NCBI GenBank assembly: GCA_902566775.1
Contig: CACFKF010000005.1
Span: 1 to 64,000 of the forward strand
Length of the DNA stretch: 64,000 nucleotides
Direction: 5' to 3'
Origin: an uncultured Pelagibacteraceae bacterium
Lineage (GTDB): Bacteria > Pseudomonadota > Alphaproteobacteria > Pelagibacterales > Pelagibacteraceae
A program made the translations under genes and the position numbers. Below, one piece after another: positions 43,147-52,202 of the stretch (position 1 is its first letter; the number at the start of each line of letters is the position of its first letter). The notes beneath the pieces were generated by a model. The model saw only the letters and a program-made list of their open reading frames with translations. It searched no databases and had not been told where the DNA came from.

Positions 43147-43221
43147 TGGTGGCTTCGGTTGGAATCGCACCAACGACACATACCTTTTCAGGGTACTGCT
43201 CTACTACTGAGCTACGAAGCC
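43147..43221 (-). tRNA. tRNA-Phe (GAA) with unusual elbow
   Basis: A 75-base cloverleaf with acceptor GGCTTCG/CGAAGCC, D stem GCTC/GAGC, anticodon loop CTGAAAA (GAA), discriminator A and encoded CCA. The T loop reads TGCGATT, with G in place of the near-universal T55, and the D loop AGTAGTA has one G fewer than the usual GG pair. It begins two bases after the infA stop codon on the same strand, so it is probably cotranscribed. Confidence 0.93.
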
Positions 43222-43223
43222 TT

Positions 43224-43439
43224 TTAAAAGCGAAACGTTATTCTGCATTTGGTCAAATCGTAGGGAGATATGCTACATAAAATTTCATCTCCTTCTAATA
43301 TGCGAATCCTGTTTTTACGCAAACGCCCACTCGTATGGCCAATAACTGTATGGCCATTCTCTAATTTTATTTCAAAAGTGGCTGAGGGTAATGCTTTAAT
43401 TACTTTTCCTTTATATTCAAGAACCTCTTCTTTAGTCAA
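43224..43439 (-). CDS. infA: Translation initiation factor IF-1
   Basis: A 71-residue OB-fold factor that binds the ribosomal A site during initiation. The start [20 protein letters not shown], the [22 protein letters not shown] centre and the terminal [14 protein letters not shown] are IF-1 hallmarks. The Cys in TKCRI, where TKGRI is usual, is a small deviation. It follows hisD after two bases and is followed after two bases by tRNA-Phe. Confidence 0.97.
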   Translation of the reverse strand: MTKEEVLEYKGKVIKALPSATFEIKLENGHTVIGHTSGRLRKNRIRILEGDEILCSISPYDLTKCRITFRF

Positions 43440-43441
43440 AT

Positions 43442-44725
43442 TTATTTTCTCCTTAATCTTAATTCTATTGATTTAGCATGTCCTTCTAAACCTTCAAATT
43501 TTGCTAAAGTTATAACTGAAGAACCAAGAGTTTCAATACCCTTTTTTGATAAATTTATATAAGAGATTCTTTTATAAAAATCATAAACCGATAATCCGCT
43601 TGAAAACTTGGCTGAAGAATTTGTTGGTAATATATGATTTGTACCAGCATTATAATCAGTAACAGCCATAGCAGAATATTTTCCTAAGCAAATTGATGCT
43701 GCATTATTAATTTTATTTAAAATCATATTATAATTTTGAATATTTAATTCTAAATGTTCCGGAGCGATCATATTAATAATGTCAACAATTTGTTTGTTAG
43801 AATAAGCTCTTATCAAAATTCCATTTAATTCCAAACTTTTTTTTGCAATAAATTTTCTTGGTAAATTTTTTAGTTGACGAATAATTGATTTTTTTACTCT
43901 GTTTATAAAATTTATATCTTTAGATATTAAAATAGATTGAGAATTTATATCATGTTCTGCTTGAGCTAATAAATCTGCAGCAACCCAATTTTCATTAGAA
44001 AATTTATCTGCAACAACTGTTATTTCTGATGGTCCGGCTACCCCATCAATTCCAACATCGCCAAAAACTTCTTTTTTAGCGGCAGAAACAAAAATATTTC
44101 CCGGTCCAACAATTTTATTAACTTTTTTAATTTTTTTTGTACCGTAAGCAAGTGCAGCGATTGATTGGATTCCACCTATGCAATATATTTCATTTATACC
44201 TATTTTTTTTGCTGCATATAAAACTCCTGCATTTTGTTTGCCTTTAAGTTTTGGATTAATCATAACGATCCTCTTTACACCAGCTATTTTTGCGGGAATT
44301 CCACTGTGTAGAACTGTCGAAGGAAAACTTGCGTTACCACCGGGAACATAAATTGAAACTGAATCTATTGCCCTATATTTGTAATACAATTTATTATTCA
44401 AATTGTCTTTATGAAATATATTCTGAATTTTTTGTTTAGAATGAAATTTATGTATTCTATTAAATGCAAAATCTATTGCTCTTTTTATTTTAGGATCTAA
44501 AGACTTGATAGCTTTTGATATTTCTTTCTTACTAATAGTGATTTTGCTATTTTTGCTATATTTTTTTTCATATTTAAGTATTGCTTTATCTCCATTCTTC
44601 TTTACATCGTAAATTATTTTTGAAACTACACTTTTGCTAGTCTTATAATCAATTTTTCTTTTTCTTAGTAATTTACTAAGTTTTGAAGCATAACTCTTAT
44701 TATTACAATATAATATTTTAATCAT
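43442..44725 (-). CDS. hisD: Histidinol dehydrogenase
   Basis: Catalyses the last two steps of histidine synthesis, histidinol to histidine, with zinc and NAD. The 427-residue protein shows [19 protein letters not shown], the signature region [12 protein letters not shown] and LLAQAEHD (zinc ligands), and [13 protein letters not shown] near the C-terminus. It is one base downstream of the DUF2948 gene and ahead of infA. The murA-DUF2948-hisD-infA order is familiar from alphaproteobacteria. Confidence 0.96.
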   Translation of the reverse strand: MIKILYCNNKSYASKLSKLLRKRKIDYKTSKSVVSKIIYDVKKNGDKAILKYEKKYSKNSKITISKKEISKAIKSLDPKIKRAIDFAFNRIHKFHSKQKIQNIFHKDNLNNKLYYKYRAIDSVSIYVPGGNASFPSTVLHSGIPAKIAGVKRIVMINPKLKGKQNAGVLYAAKKIGINEIYCIGGIQSIAALAYGTKKIKKVNKIVGPGNIFVSAAKKEVFGDVGIDGVAGPSEITVVADKFSNENWVAADLLAQAEHDINSQSILISKDINFINRVKKSIIRQLKNLPRKFIAKKSLELNGILIRAYSNKQIVDIINMIAPEHLELNIQNYNMILNKINNAASICLGKYSAMAVTDYNAGTNHILPTNSSAKFSSGLSVYDFYKRISYINLSKKGIETLGSSVITLAKFEGLEGHAKSIELRLRRK

Positions 44726-45121
44726 TTAAATTTTATGTTGATCCTCAAGAGTTGATTCCACAATTTCAGTAAGAAGTGTTATAATACAATTATTATTAAA
44801 AATTAAGTTTATTTCAAATTTATCCTTATTTTTAATTAAATCTATTGCAAGCAGTTCCAAAATCAAATTTTTATCGTTCTGATCAATATTTTTTGATTTG
44901 ACCGATTCCACAAATTCAAATTTACAAACACTATTAATTTTCTCCTTATTATTTTTTTTGTTTTCTCTATTAAATCTTTGTAAAAAAATCAAAAAAATTT
45001 GACTTTTCTTTAAATATCTTAATTCGGACACGCTTACTTTTGCTTGAAAACAACATGCTGATATCAAGTTTAACCCTTGACTATCCTTTGCGATAATTTT
45101 TGCTAAATATTTTTTCCCCAT
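44726..45121 (-). CDS. DUF2948 family protein
   Basis: A 131-residue cytosolic protein of unknown function. Position between murA and hisD and the pattern LISACCFQAKVSVSELRYLKKSQIFLIFLQRFN match DUF2948, a family that is conserved at this site in alphaproteobacteria. The rest is polar with a central KFEFVESVKSKNID. The sequence is more divergent than typical members, so context carries much of the assignment. Confidence 0.72.
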   Translation of the reverse strand: MGKKYLAKIIAKDSQGLNLISACCFQAKVSVSELRYLKKSQIFLIFLQRFNRENKKNNKEKINSVCKFEFVESVKSKNIDQNDKNLILELLAIDLIKNKDKFEINLIFNNNCIITLLTEIVESTLEDQHKI

Positions 45122-45125
45122 AACA

Positions 45126-46400
45126 TTAGGAAATTACTTTAATATTTACTCCTAATTTTTTCAGTTTGTTTGATAGTTGATAATATCCCCTAAGACCGTG
45201 ATACACACGAAAAATAGTAGAACTTCCTTTAGCAGCTATAGCACCAAGAATAATGGCAAAAGTAGTTCTTAAATCTGAAGAAATACATTGAGCACCAAAT
45301 AGATTTTTTACTCCAATTATTGTAGCTTTATTATTTTTAATATTTATGGATGCTCCCATTCTTACAAGTTCTGGTGCTGCCATATAACGATTAGAAAATA
45401 TAGTTTCCTTAATTGTACTTTTGCCATCTATTGTTGTTAATACCGCCATCAAAATAGGCATATTGTCTGTCGCCAGTAAAGGCCAAGGACCAGTTATAAT
45501 ATTTACAGGTTTTAACTTCTTTTGAGCGTTTATACTTATTGAAAAATTATCATTTTTTATTTCACAACCCATTTTTTTTAAAACTTCTAATTCTTTTGGC
45601 AAATGTTTTGGATTTATATTATTAACTTTAACTTTGCCTCTGGTAATTGCTCCAACACACAAATAAGAAAAAGCATTGATACGATCCCCAATCACTCTAT
45701 GAGAACCTTTAATTAATTTTTTTATTCCTTTTATTTGGATTGTTCTCTTGCCTTTAAATTTAATAAATTTAAATTTTGCACTGTTATTTAAAAAATCTAT
45801 TAAAGATACAACTTCAGGCTCAATACTGATATTTTTTAATGTTGTTGTATTTTTTGCGAAAACAGCAGAAAGAATTAAGTTGGCAGACCCCGTTACTGAA
45901 GGTTTCGGGAATCTGTATGTATTGCCTAATAATCCATTTTTAGCAGAAATTTTTACATAGCCGCCTTTCAAGCTATGATTGGCATTTAATTTTTTGAATC
46001 CTTCAAGATGAAATCCAATCCCGCGGTAACCCAAGCTACAGCCCCCAGGTTTTCCCACTTGGATAGAACTTTTTGGATACCTGCTTAAAAGAGCTCCCAA
46101 AAAGGTTACCAAGCCTCTCATGCGAGAAGTATAGTTATAATTAATAATTAATTTATGTTTTTTTCTATTGGTTACTTTTATTGATTTATTTTTTTCTGAA
46201 ATTTCTACTTTAGATCCTAAATCTTGTAAAAGTTTACAAGTTAATAAAACATCATTACATAAATTTACATTGTTTAAAGTGACAGAATCTTCAAATAAAA
46301 TTGTAGATGCAAGCAAGGGTATACAACAGTTTTTGGAACCTTCTACCGTGATAGAATTATTGCCTCCTTTGGTTGGACCTTTAATAACATATTTAAGCAT
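45126..46400 (-). CDS. murA: UDP-N-acetylglucosamine 1-carboxyvinyltransferase
   Basis: Transfers enolpyruvate from PEP to UDP-GlcNAc, the first committed step of peptidoglycan synthesis. The 424-residue protein contains GSKNCCIPLLAST near the N-terminus (Lys22-type), the loop KPGGCSLGYRGIGFHLEGF with the catalytic Cys that fosfomycin alkylates, and the RMRGLVTFLG and RMGASINI regions. Having Cys rather than Asp implies the normal fosfomycin-sensitive form. It is three bases downstream of dcd. Confidence 0.95.
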   Translation of the reverse strand: MLKYVIKGPTKGGNNSITVEGSKNCCIPLLASTILFEDSVTLNNVNLCNDVLLTCKLLQDLGSKVEISEKNKSIKVTNRKKHKLIINYNYTSRMRGLVTFLGALLSRYPKSSIQVGKPGGCSLGYRGIGFHLEGFKKLNANHSLKGGYVKISAKNGLLGNTYRFPKPSVTGSANLILSAVFAKNTTTLKNISIEPEVVSLIDFLNNSAKFKFIKFKGKRTIQIKGIKKLIKGSHRVIGDRINAFSYLCVGAITRGKVKVNNINPKHLPKELEVLKKMGCEIKNDNFSISINAQKKLKPVNIITGPWPLLATDNMPILMAVLTTIDGKSTIKETIFSNRYMAAPELVRMGASINIKNNKATIIGVKNLFGAQCISSDLRTTFAIILGAIAAKGSSTIFRVYHGLRGYYQLSNKLKKLGVNIKVIS

Positions 46401-46403
46401 AAG

Positions 46404-46961
46404 CTATTTTTTTGATAATACTCTTGGTCCGACCACATTTTTTTGGTTTTGATATTTTCCATTACGGTCTTTGTAACTTATTTCTGGTTCTTCATTTCCT
46501 TTTATAAATAAAAATTGCGCTATTCCTTCGTGTGCATAAATTTTGCAAGTGTTTTGAGATGTATTAGAAATCTCGATGGTAATTTGGCCACAAAACTCTG
46601 GTTCAATAGGTGTAACATTAACAATGATTCCTGCCCTAGCCCAGCTGCTCTTCCCAACACATATTGCTAATACATCTCTTGGAAGAGAAAATGTTTCTTC
46701 TGTGCAACCAAGCAAGAATGAGTTGCCAGGCAATAAAACTTCTTTTGCTTTTTTTTCAATAAAGTTGGAATCATCAAAGTTTTTTACATCAACAATTCCT
46801 GCATGAACATTAGTAAAAATTTTAAAAGAATCGCTGAGAGTCACGTCGTACCCAAAGCTACTTAAACCTGAACTAATTTTTCCATCTGAAAATTGTTTAT
46901 CTTTAAATGGAACAATCATTTTATGCTCAAGAGCCATTTTCTTAATCCATTTATCACTCAT
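46404..46961 (-). CDS. dcd: dCTP deaminase
   Basis: Deaminates dCTP to dUTP for thymidylate synthesis. The 185-residue protein starts MSDKWIKKMALEHKMI and contains SSFGYDVTLSD, LLPGNSFLLGCTEE, KSSWARAGIIVNVTPIEPEFCGQITIEI with the catalytic Glu, and EGIAQFLF. A second ATG six bases upstream (46967) is possible, but the conserved opening MSDKWI favours 46961. It precedes murA and follows a coupled 36-residue ORF. Confidence 0.95.
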   Translation of the reverse strand: MSDKWIKKMALEHKMIVPFKDKQFSDGKISSGLSSFGYDVTLSDSFKIFTNVHAGIVDVKNFDDSNFIEKKAKEVLLPGNSFLLGCTEETFSLPRDVLAICVGKSSWARAGIIVNVTPIEPEFCGQITIEISNTSQNTCKIYAHEGIAQFLFIKGNEEPEISYKDRNGKYQNQKNVVGPRVLSKK

Positions 46962-46968
46962 TATCATT

Positions 46969-47079
46969 TTATTTATTTTTTCCTATTTTCGTTTTTTTTT
47001 TGAATTCTTTTCTTTTTTTTAAATTTTTTTTTAAAGCTGCTGCAAGCTTGGAGGGCTTTTCTTTTTTATTAACAATCAT
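46969..47079 (-). CDS. Very small basic protein (36 aa), coupled to the ORF upstream
   Basis: Begins at an ATG whose first bases overlap the TGA stop of the preceding ORF (ATGA) and ends 8 bases before the dcd start. The product is lysine-rich with a KLAAALKKNLKKRKEFKKK core, resembling the short AALRxNLxRRKxQ-type basic peptides found in alphaproteobacteria. Function is unknown; nucleic-acid binding is possible given its charge. The exact overlap with its neighbours supports a real gene. Confidence 0.55.
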   Translation of the reverse strand: MIVNKKEKPSKLAAALKKNLKKRKEFKKKTKIGKNK

Positions 47080-47279
47080 TTATCTTTATTTGGCGATGTA
47101 ATAAAATCCAAGGTTATAGGTTTATTGGTATCAATTTTGTTAACAGGCTTTACTTCTTTCTTATCACCCAGCTTGGCTTCTCTTTTTGCTTTTCTTTCAG
47201 CAAGTTTACGTTCTCTTTTGGCAGCTTTTTCCATAGCCTTCATGCTTTTTTGAGTTTTATATGTGTAGTGGATGCCCAT
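47076..47279 (-). CDS. Small charged hypothetical protein (67 aa)
   Basis: A 67-residue protein whose first half is a helical, alternating Lys/Arg/Glu/Ala stretch (KAMEKAAKRERKLAERKAKR) that could be a short coiled coil or RNA-binding helix. The second half is polar and probably disordered. It shares the ATGA junction with the tiny basic ORF and leads the dcd-murA run. I do not recognise a family. Confidence 0.55.
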   Translation of the reverse strand: MGIHYTYKTQKSMKAMEKAAKRERKLAERKAKREAKLGDKKEVKPVNKIDTNKPITLDFITSPNKDK

Positions 47280-47397
47280 GTTTTTTCTAATTAAAAATTA
47301 TTATTTAATAGGTATAGTTCATTATATTAAAAAAATTAAGGCAATAATTTGAATAAATTTGTTTTATATATTAGGTTTTTTATATTTATCAATTTAA

Positions 47398-47473
47398 GCC
47401 CATATAGCTCAGATGGTAGAGCAATTCCATGGTAAGGAGGAGGTCATCAGTTCGATTCTGGTTATGGGCACCA
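47398..47473 (+). tRNA. tRNA-Thr (GGT)
   Basis: A 76-base cloverleaf with acceptor GCCCATA/TATGGGC, D stem GCTC/GAGC, anticodon loop ATGGTAA (GGT), T arm ATCAG-TTCGATT-CTGGT, discriminator A and encoded CCA. It ends three bases before the stop of the convergent TVP38-like gene. Confidence 0.94.
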
Positions 47474-47476
47474 GAT

Positions 47477-48199
47477 TTAATTTTTAAAAAATAATTTTCT
47501 TACTATAAAAGCCAAAATTAATAGAAGGAAAAAAGCAATAATTGGACCATAAATTTCAAATGAAGTTATGAGTTCAAAAAAAGATGGGGGTTTTATATTT
47601 TTTTTAATTTGATTTTCTAAACCCGCTCCTAGAGAACAAAATACAAATGCTTGAGGCAAAAATCCTAATAAGCTACCAAAAAAATAATTTTTTAGTTTAA
47701 CATTAAAAAAAACCGGTAATATATTTTGTATCTGAAGAGGTGTGCCCCCGATTACACGCAACAAAAAAATTGCAAAAAATTCATTCGACTTTATTTTTTC
47801 TTCAAAAAACTTAAGTTTATTTGAAAATTTTTCTTTAATTAAATCCTTAAAAAAGTAATTGGCAATAATATAAGTTAAACCGGCCCCTAATGACAAAGTT
47901 ATCACAGCTATTACTGTTCCAAAATAAACCCCAAACAGAAATCCTGAAGCTAAAACAAGGGGCGAACCAAATCCAAGAAGCACTGAAATCCATAAAACTC
48001 CTATCACTATAAAAATAATAGAAACTAGAGCTAAATTAGATTCTCTAAAATTGACTAAATATTCACTATTTGTCCGAATGAAATTATAGCTAGAAATTTC
48101 TTGAATACTAAATTTTGAAAATAAAAAATATAAAAAAACTGAAAGAATTATTAAATAAACCAAACCTATCCAAATTTTAATATTTTTCATTCTTTGCAT
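47477..48199 (-). CDS. TVP38/TMEM64 (DedA-like VTT) membrane protein
   Basis: A 240-residue integral membrane protein with about six hydrophobic stretches. The VTT/SNARE-assoc region has [25 protein letters not shown], then a re-entrant polar [44 protein letters not shown], typical of TVP38/TMEM64. Members are linked to lipid scrambling or membrane homeostasis. It is divergent from rpmH with a 60-base gap. Confidence 0.85.
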   Translation of the reverse strand: MQRMKNIKIWIGLVYLIILSVFLYFLFSKFSIQEISSYNFIRTNSEYLVNFRESNLALVSIIFIVIGVLWISVLLGFGSPLVLASGFLFGVYFGTVIAVITLSLGAGLTYIIANYFFKDLIKEKFSNKLKFFEEKIKSNEFFAIFLLRVIGGTPLQIQNILPVFFNVKLKNYFFGSLLGFLPQAFVFCSLGAGLENQIKKNIKPPSFFELITSFEIYGPIIAFFLLLILAFIVRKLFFKN

Positions 48200-48259
48200 A
48201 ATTCTATTTTATACACTATAAATACCAAAAATTTTAATAATACTAACAATACACATATT

Positions 48260-48394
48260 ATGAAAAGAACTTACTCCCCATCTAATATAAAACGGAATCG
48301 ACGTCATGGATTTCGAGCACGCATGAAAAAAAGTAAAGGCATATTGGCTGCAAGACGTAAAAAAGGTCGTAAGAGACTAACTGTTTCTGCCTAA
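48260..48394 (+). CDS. rpmH: 50S ribosomal protein L34
   Basis: A 44-residue basic protein, [20 protein letters not shown] followed by the [19 protein letters not shown] tail, unmistakable L34. The frame opens earlier at 48194, but the L34 ATG is at 48260. It starts the conserved rpmH-rnpA-yidD-yidC set. Confidence 0.98.
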   Translation: MKRTYSPSNIKRNRRHGFRARMKKSKGILAARRKKGRKRLTVSA

Positions 48395-48397
48395 TTA

Positions 48398-48742
48398 ATG
48401 AAAACCAAAATTGTTGCTTTAAAGAATAGTGAAGATTTTAAAAAATTGTTAAAAGGAAATAAATTATCAAATAAATATTTTGTTATGTTTTATAAAAAAT
48501 TACTTAAAAAAAAATCTAATAATTTAAATATTAGCATTGTGACTAAAAAAAAATTAGGTAATGCAGTAAAAAGAAACTTTTGCAAGAGGCGCTTCAAAAG
48601 TCTAGTTAATGAGATAGTTAGAAAAATTTCACTAAATTTTAATTATTCATATCTAATACTAGCCAAAGACAATGCGTTAAAGAAAGATTCCTTTGAAGAT
48701 TTAAAAAAAACAATGTTTTCTGAATTTAACAAAATTAGATAA
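48398..48742 (+). CDS. rnpA: Ribonuclease P protein component
   Basis: A 114-residue basic protein that assists the RNase P RNA in maturing tRNA 5' ends. The RNR motif region reads [21 protein letters not shown], where the usual KxGxAVxRNxxKRxxRE is recognisable. Its stop overlaps the yidD start (TAATG). It is three bases downstream of rpmH. Confidence 0.95.
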   Translation: MKTKIVALKNSEDFKKLLKGNKLSNKYFVMFYKKLLKKKSNNLNISIVTKKKLGNAVKRNFCKRRFKSLVNEIVRKISLNFNYSYLILAKDNALKKDSFEDLKKTMFSEFNKIR

Positions 48743-48981
48743 TGAAAATTATTACTTATTTATTAATTGGAATAATAAAATTATATAAATTATTAATTAG
48801 TCCTTTGTTTCCAAATTCGTGTAAATTTGAACCTACATGTAGTTCTTATTGCATTGATTCTTTAAAAACTTATGGATTAATCAAAGGTTTAACCAAATCA
48901 ATTCATAGAATCATAAGATGTAATCCTTGGTTTGGTTATGGTGGATACGATCCTGTAAAAAAAGAGAAAGAAGTAAAATAA
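48742..48981 (+). CDS. yidD: Membrane protein insertion efficiency factor YidD
   Basis: A 79-residue protein with a hydrophobic N-terminus and the family block [32 protein letters not shown], including three conserved Cys, then [21 protein letters not shown]. It assists YidC-dependent insertion at the inner membrane. It overlaps the rnpA stop and precedes yidC by two bases. Confidence 0.96.
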   Translation: MKIITYLLIGIIKLYKLLISPLFPNSCKFEPTCSSYCIDSLKTYGLIKGLTKSIHRIIRCNPWFGYGGYDPVKKEKEVK

Positions 48982-48983
48982 TT

Positions 48984-50666
48984 ATGGATACAAAAAATGT
49001 TATAGCCGCCATATCATTATCTGCTGCAGTAATTATCCTTTATTCTCTTTTTTTTGTTGAACCTCCTGATCCAAATCAAATTAAAAAAGATCCTATTGAA
49101 AAAACAAAAACTGTTGAAAGTTCTGATACTCCTAGTTTAGATAAAAATGAAAACTTTACAAAACTAACCAGAAAAGATGCTTTGTTAGAAAATGATAGAA
49201 TTCAATTTGAAAATGATAATGTGGTTGGATCTATTTCTCTTAAAGGAGCAACAATAGATGACTTAACTTTTAAAGAATACAATGTTGAACTTAATGGTAA
49301 TGAAAAAGTTACTTTGTTAAGCCCAAGAAAAGTTGAAGATGGTTATTTAATAGAAAGCGGCTTTGTAACTACAAACAAAAACATAGATGTGCCGGACTCA
49401 TCTACTATATGGGAAATTTCTGGAAATAAAAAATTAACTAATAATAATCCTATAAAATTAAACTGGAGAAACTCTCAAGGTATTACATTTGAAAAACACA
49501 TAAGTTTAGACGATCAATTTTTATTTACTGTTAAAGAAAGAGTAATTAATTCATCAGATAAAACTTATAATTTTTATTCTTATGGACAGATAATTAGAAA
49601 TAAACTTCCTGAAATATCTGGTTTTTATATCCTTCATGAAGGATTTTTATCTGTGCTTGATGATCAATTAATTGAGGAAGATTACGACGATATTCAAGAA
49701 AAGAAATTTACACAAACTGCTCAGGAAGGATTTTTTGGCTATTCTGATAAATTCTGGCTTACCTCAATTATTCCACCTAGAAACAAACAATTTAAAACAA
49801 CTTTTGATTATAAAAATAAATTTAGAGCTAATTATATATCTTCAGAAGGTACCGAAGCTGGACCTAATGACACTATAGAAGAAGAAATTCAAATTATTGT
49901 TGCAGCTAAAAGAGTTAAAACAATTGATGGTTATGCTGAAAGCTTAAGCATTAATAAATTTGATCTTGCGATCGACTGGGGAGTCTTGTACTTTTTAACA
50001 AAGCCCTTGTTCTTTGCAATTGATTATTTCTTTAAATTACTTGGTAATTATGGTTTGGCAATTATAGCAGTAACTGTTTGCATTAGGTTGGTATTCTACC
50101 CTCTTGCTAATTTTTCCTTCAGGTCGATGGGGAAAATGAAACTTCTTCAACCGGAAATGACAAGACTAAAAGAACTTCATAAGGATGATAAAATGAAGTT
50201 GCAACAAGAGATGATGGCGCTTTATAAAAAAGAAAAAGTAAATCCTATGAGTGGTTGTCTACCAATACTCGTGCAGATCCCAGTATTCTTTGCTCTATAC
50301 AAAGTATTGTTTGTAACTATTGAAATGCGACACATGCCATTTTATGGTTGGATTCACGATTTAAGCGCTAAGGATAGTACTACAATTTTTAATCTTTTTG
50401 GTTTAATTCCATGGTCACCACCAGAATTTTTAATTATAGGAATTTGGCCAATCCTAATGGGTCTTAGTATGTGGCTTCAGCAAAAATTAAACCCTAAACC
50501 TCCTGATCCTATACAACAGAAGATTTTTGCATTCTTTCCTATTTTTCTTACAGTAATACTTGCGCCTTTTCCATCCGGTCTGGTAATTTATTGGACTTTT
50601 AATAATATTTTCACAATGATTCAGCAGTATTACATACAAAGTAAAATGACTGTTAAAACAACTTAA
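48984..50666 (+). CDS. yidC: Membrane protein insertase YidC
   Basis: A 560-residue insertase. It has an N-terminal membrane anchor (about residues 4-22) and a large periplasmic domain to about 345. The five-TM catalytic core includes GLAIIAVTVCIRLVFYPLANFSF with the conserved Arg, MGCLPILVQIPVFFALYKVL-like MSGCLPILVQIP, and FPSGLVIYWTFNNI. An upstream in-frame ATG at 48927 overlaps yidD and is not the start. Its stop directly abuts the argB ATG. Confidence 0.96.
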   Translation: MDTKNVIAAISLSAAVIILYSLFFVEPPDPNQIKKDPIEKTKTVESSDTPSLDKNENFTKLTRKDALLENDRIQFENDNVVGSISLKGATIDDLTFKEYNVELNGNEKVTLLSPRKVEDGYLIESGFVTTNKNIDVPDSSTIWEISGNKKLTNNNPIKLNWRNSQGITFEKHISLDDQFLFTVKERVINSSDKTYNFYSYGQIIRNKLPEISGFYILHEGFLSVLDDQLIEEDYDDIQEKKFTQTAQEGFFGYSDKFWLTSIIPPRNKQFKTTFDYKNKFRANYISSEGTEAGPNDTIEEEIQIIVAAKRVKTIDGYAESLSINKFDLAIDWGVLYFLTKPLFFAIDYFFKLLGNYGLAIIAVTVCIRLVFYPLANFSFRSMGKMKLLQPEMTRLKELHKDDKMKLQQEMMALYKKEKVNPMSGCLPILVQIPVFFALYKVLFVTIEMRHMPFYGWIHDLSAKDSTTIFNLFGLIPWSPPEFLIIGIWPILMGLSMWLQQKLNPKPPDPIQQKIFAFFPIFLTVILAPFPSGLVIYWTFNNIFTMIQQYYIQSKMTVKTT

Positions 50667-51533
50667 ATGGCAGCAATTGAAGAAGTAAACTTAGAAAAAA
50701 TTTTACCTTCAAGTGGTCCTTCCATCAAAGAAGTTAAAAAATATCTAGAAAAATATAACGAAGAAAGAATTGTAATAAAATGTGGAGGAAGTGTTTTAAT
50801 TGATCCTAATCTTTTTAATCTTTTTATATCTGATATAACAATTATGAATAAACTTGGATTAACTCCAACAATTGTACATGGGGGAGGAAAAAGAATTAAT
50901 AATAAATTAAAAGAATTAAATATTGAAAGCACTTTTATAAAAGGCTTAAGAGTTACAAATGAAGATACCATAGATGTAGTTGAAGATGTTTTAATTGAAT
51001 TTAATAATGAAATTGTAAATGCACTAAAAGAAAAATCTTGTAATGCAAAATCAATCACAACTAAAGATCATAATATAATTGTAGTTAAATCTGAAAGAAA
51101 AGAACTTGGTTTTGTTGGAGAACCAACCGAAATTAAAGTAAATGTTTTAAATGAAATAATTAAAGCTGAACAAATTCCTGTGATAGCTCCTATGGGATTA
51201 AAAGATAATCAAACATTTAATATTAATGCAGATACTGCTGCTGGAGCTATAGCTAAAAAGTTAAAATCAAGAAGACTTTTGCTAATGACGGACATGGAAG
51301 GTGTAATTGATAATAATAACAAATTAATTTCAGAAATTACTCCTGATTTAGCTAAGAAAATGATTGATGAAGAAGTTATTAAAGGTGGAATGATACCTAA
51401 AATAAATACTTGTATAGATGCTGTAAATAACGGAGTTAGGGGTGTTGTTATAATTGATGGAAGAAAGCCTCATTCTATTCTTTTTGAATTATTTTCCGAT
51501 AAGGGTTCAGGAACATTAATTAGAAATGCATAA
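50667..51533 (+). CDS. argB: Acetylglutamate kinase
   Basis: Phosphorylates N-acetylglutamate in arginine synthesis. The 288-residue protein has IVIKCGGSVL (phosphate loop), PTIVHGGGKRIN, FIKGLRVTNEDT, NINADTAAGAIAKKLKSRRLLLMTDMEGV and KGGMIPKI. The N-terminal extension with a helix is typical of arginine-inhibited hexameric ArgB, though regulation cannot be proved here. It begins immediately after yidC with no engB gene between and overlaps the HAD gene by 8 bases. Confidence 0.96.
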   Translation: MAAIEEVNLEKILPSSGPSIKEVKKYLEKYNEERIVIKCGGSVLIDPNLFNLFISDITIMNKLGLTPTIVHGGGKRINNKLKELNIESTFIKGLRVTNEDTIDVVEDVLIEFNNEIVNALKEKSCNAKSITTKDHNIIVVKSERKELGFVGEPTEIKVNVLNEIIKAEQIPVIAPMGLKDNQTFNINADTAAGAIAKKLKSRRLLLMTDMEGVIDNNNKLISEITPDLAKKMIDEEVIKGGMIPKINTCIDAVNNGVRGVVIIDGRKPHSILFELFSDKGSGTLIRNA

Positions 51534-52197
51534 TTTAAAAAACATAAAAAATTTTATATTTGATTGTGATGGAGTATTATATCAAGATTTAGATGCAGTA
51601 TTTGGACAAGTTAGCGAAAGAATGACTAATTATATTTCTAAAAAACTAAATGTAGATTTGAAGAAAGCAAAAGAACTACAAACAAATTATTTTCATAAAT
51701 ATAATACAAGCTTAAACGGTTTGATGATTCATCATAATGTAAACCCTAGGGAGTTTCTTGAATATGTACACGACATTAATTTAGATTTCATGAAAAAAGA
51801 TTTAATTTTAAGAGAAGAGCTTATAAAACTTGAGGCTAAAAAATTTGTTTTTACAAATGGATCAAAAGATCATGTAAAAAATGTAACTAAACATATAGGT
51901 ATTGATGACTTATTTGATGGTACATTTGATATTACAGATTGTAATTTGATACCCAAACCCTCGTTAGAACCTTACAAAAAATTAGTTAAAAAATTTGGTA
52001 TTATTCCTGAGGAAACAATTTTTATTGAAGATATAGCAAAAAATTTAGAGCCAGCAAAAAAACTAGGTATGAAGACAGTGTGGTTAATCAATGATGAGTA
52101 TTGGGGGAAAAAAGATTCTGATAAAGATTTTATTGATTTAAAAATCAAAAATCTCTCTAGTTTTCTTAAAGAAATTAATATATTAAAAGTAGCATAA
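51526..52197 (+). CDS. HAD-family pyrimidine 5'-nucleotidase
   Basis: A 223-residue hydrolase. Motif I is FIFDCDGVLYQ (nucleophile Asp at about residue 13), motif II is FTNGSKDH near 107, motif III has a Lys in IPKPSLEPYKKL, and motif IV is FIEDIAKNLEPAKKLGMKTVWL. The cap and layout resemble the yeast SDT1-type pyrimidine 5'-nucleotidases, which remove phosphate from UMP/CMP. It overlaps argB and precedes dapD by five bases. Confidence 0.85.
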   Translation: MHNLKNIKNFIFDCDGVLYQDLDAVFGQVSERMTNYISKKLNVDLKKAKELQTNYFHKYNTSLNGLMIHHNVNPREFLEYVHDINLDFMKKDLILREELIKLEAKKFVFTNGSKDHVKNVTKHIGIDDLFDGTFDITDCNLIPKPSLEPYKKLVKKFGIIPEETIFIEDIAKNLEPAKKLGMKTVWLINDEYWGKKDSDKDFIDLKIKNLSSFLKEINILKVA

Positions 52198-52202
52198 TAT
52201 TT

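Noticed and set aside
48200-48400. Replication origin near rpmH-rnpA
   Set aside because: This gene set can lie near an origin, but no dnaA, DnaA boxes or AT-rich iterons were recognised.
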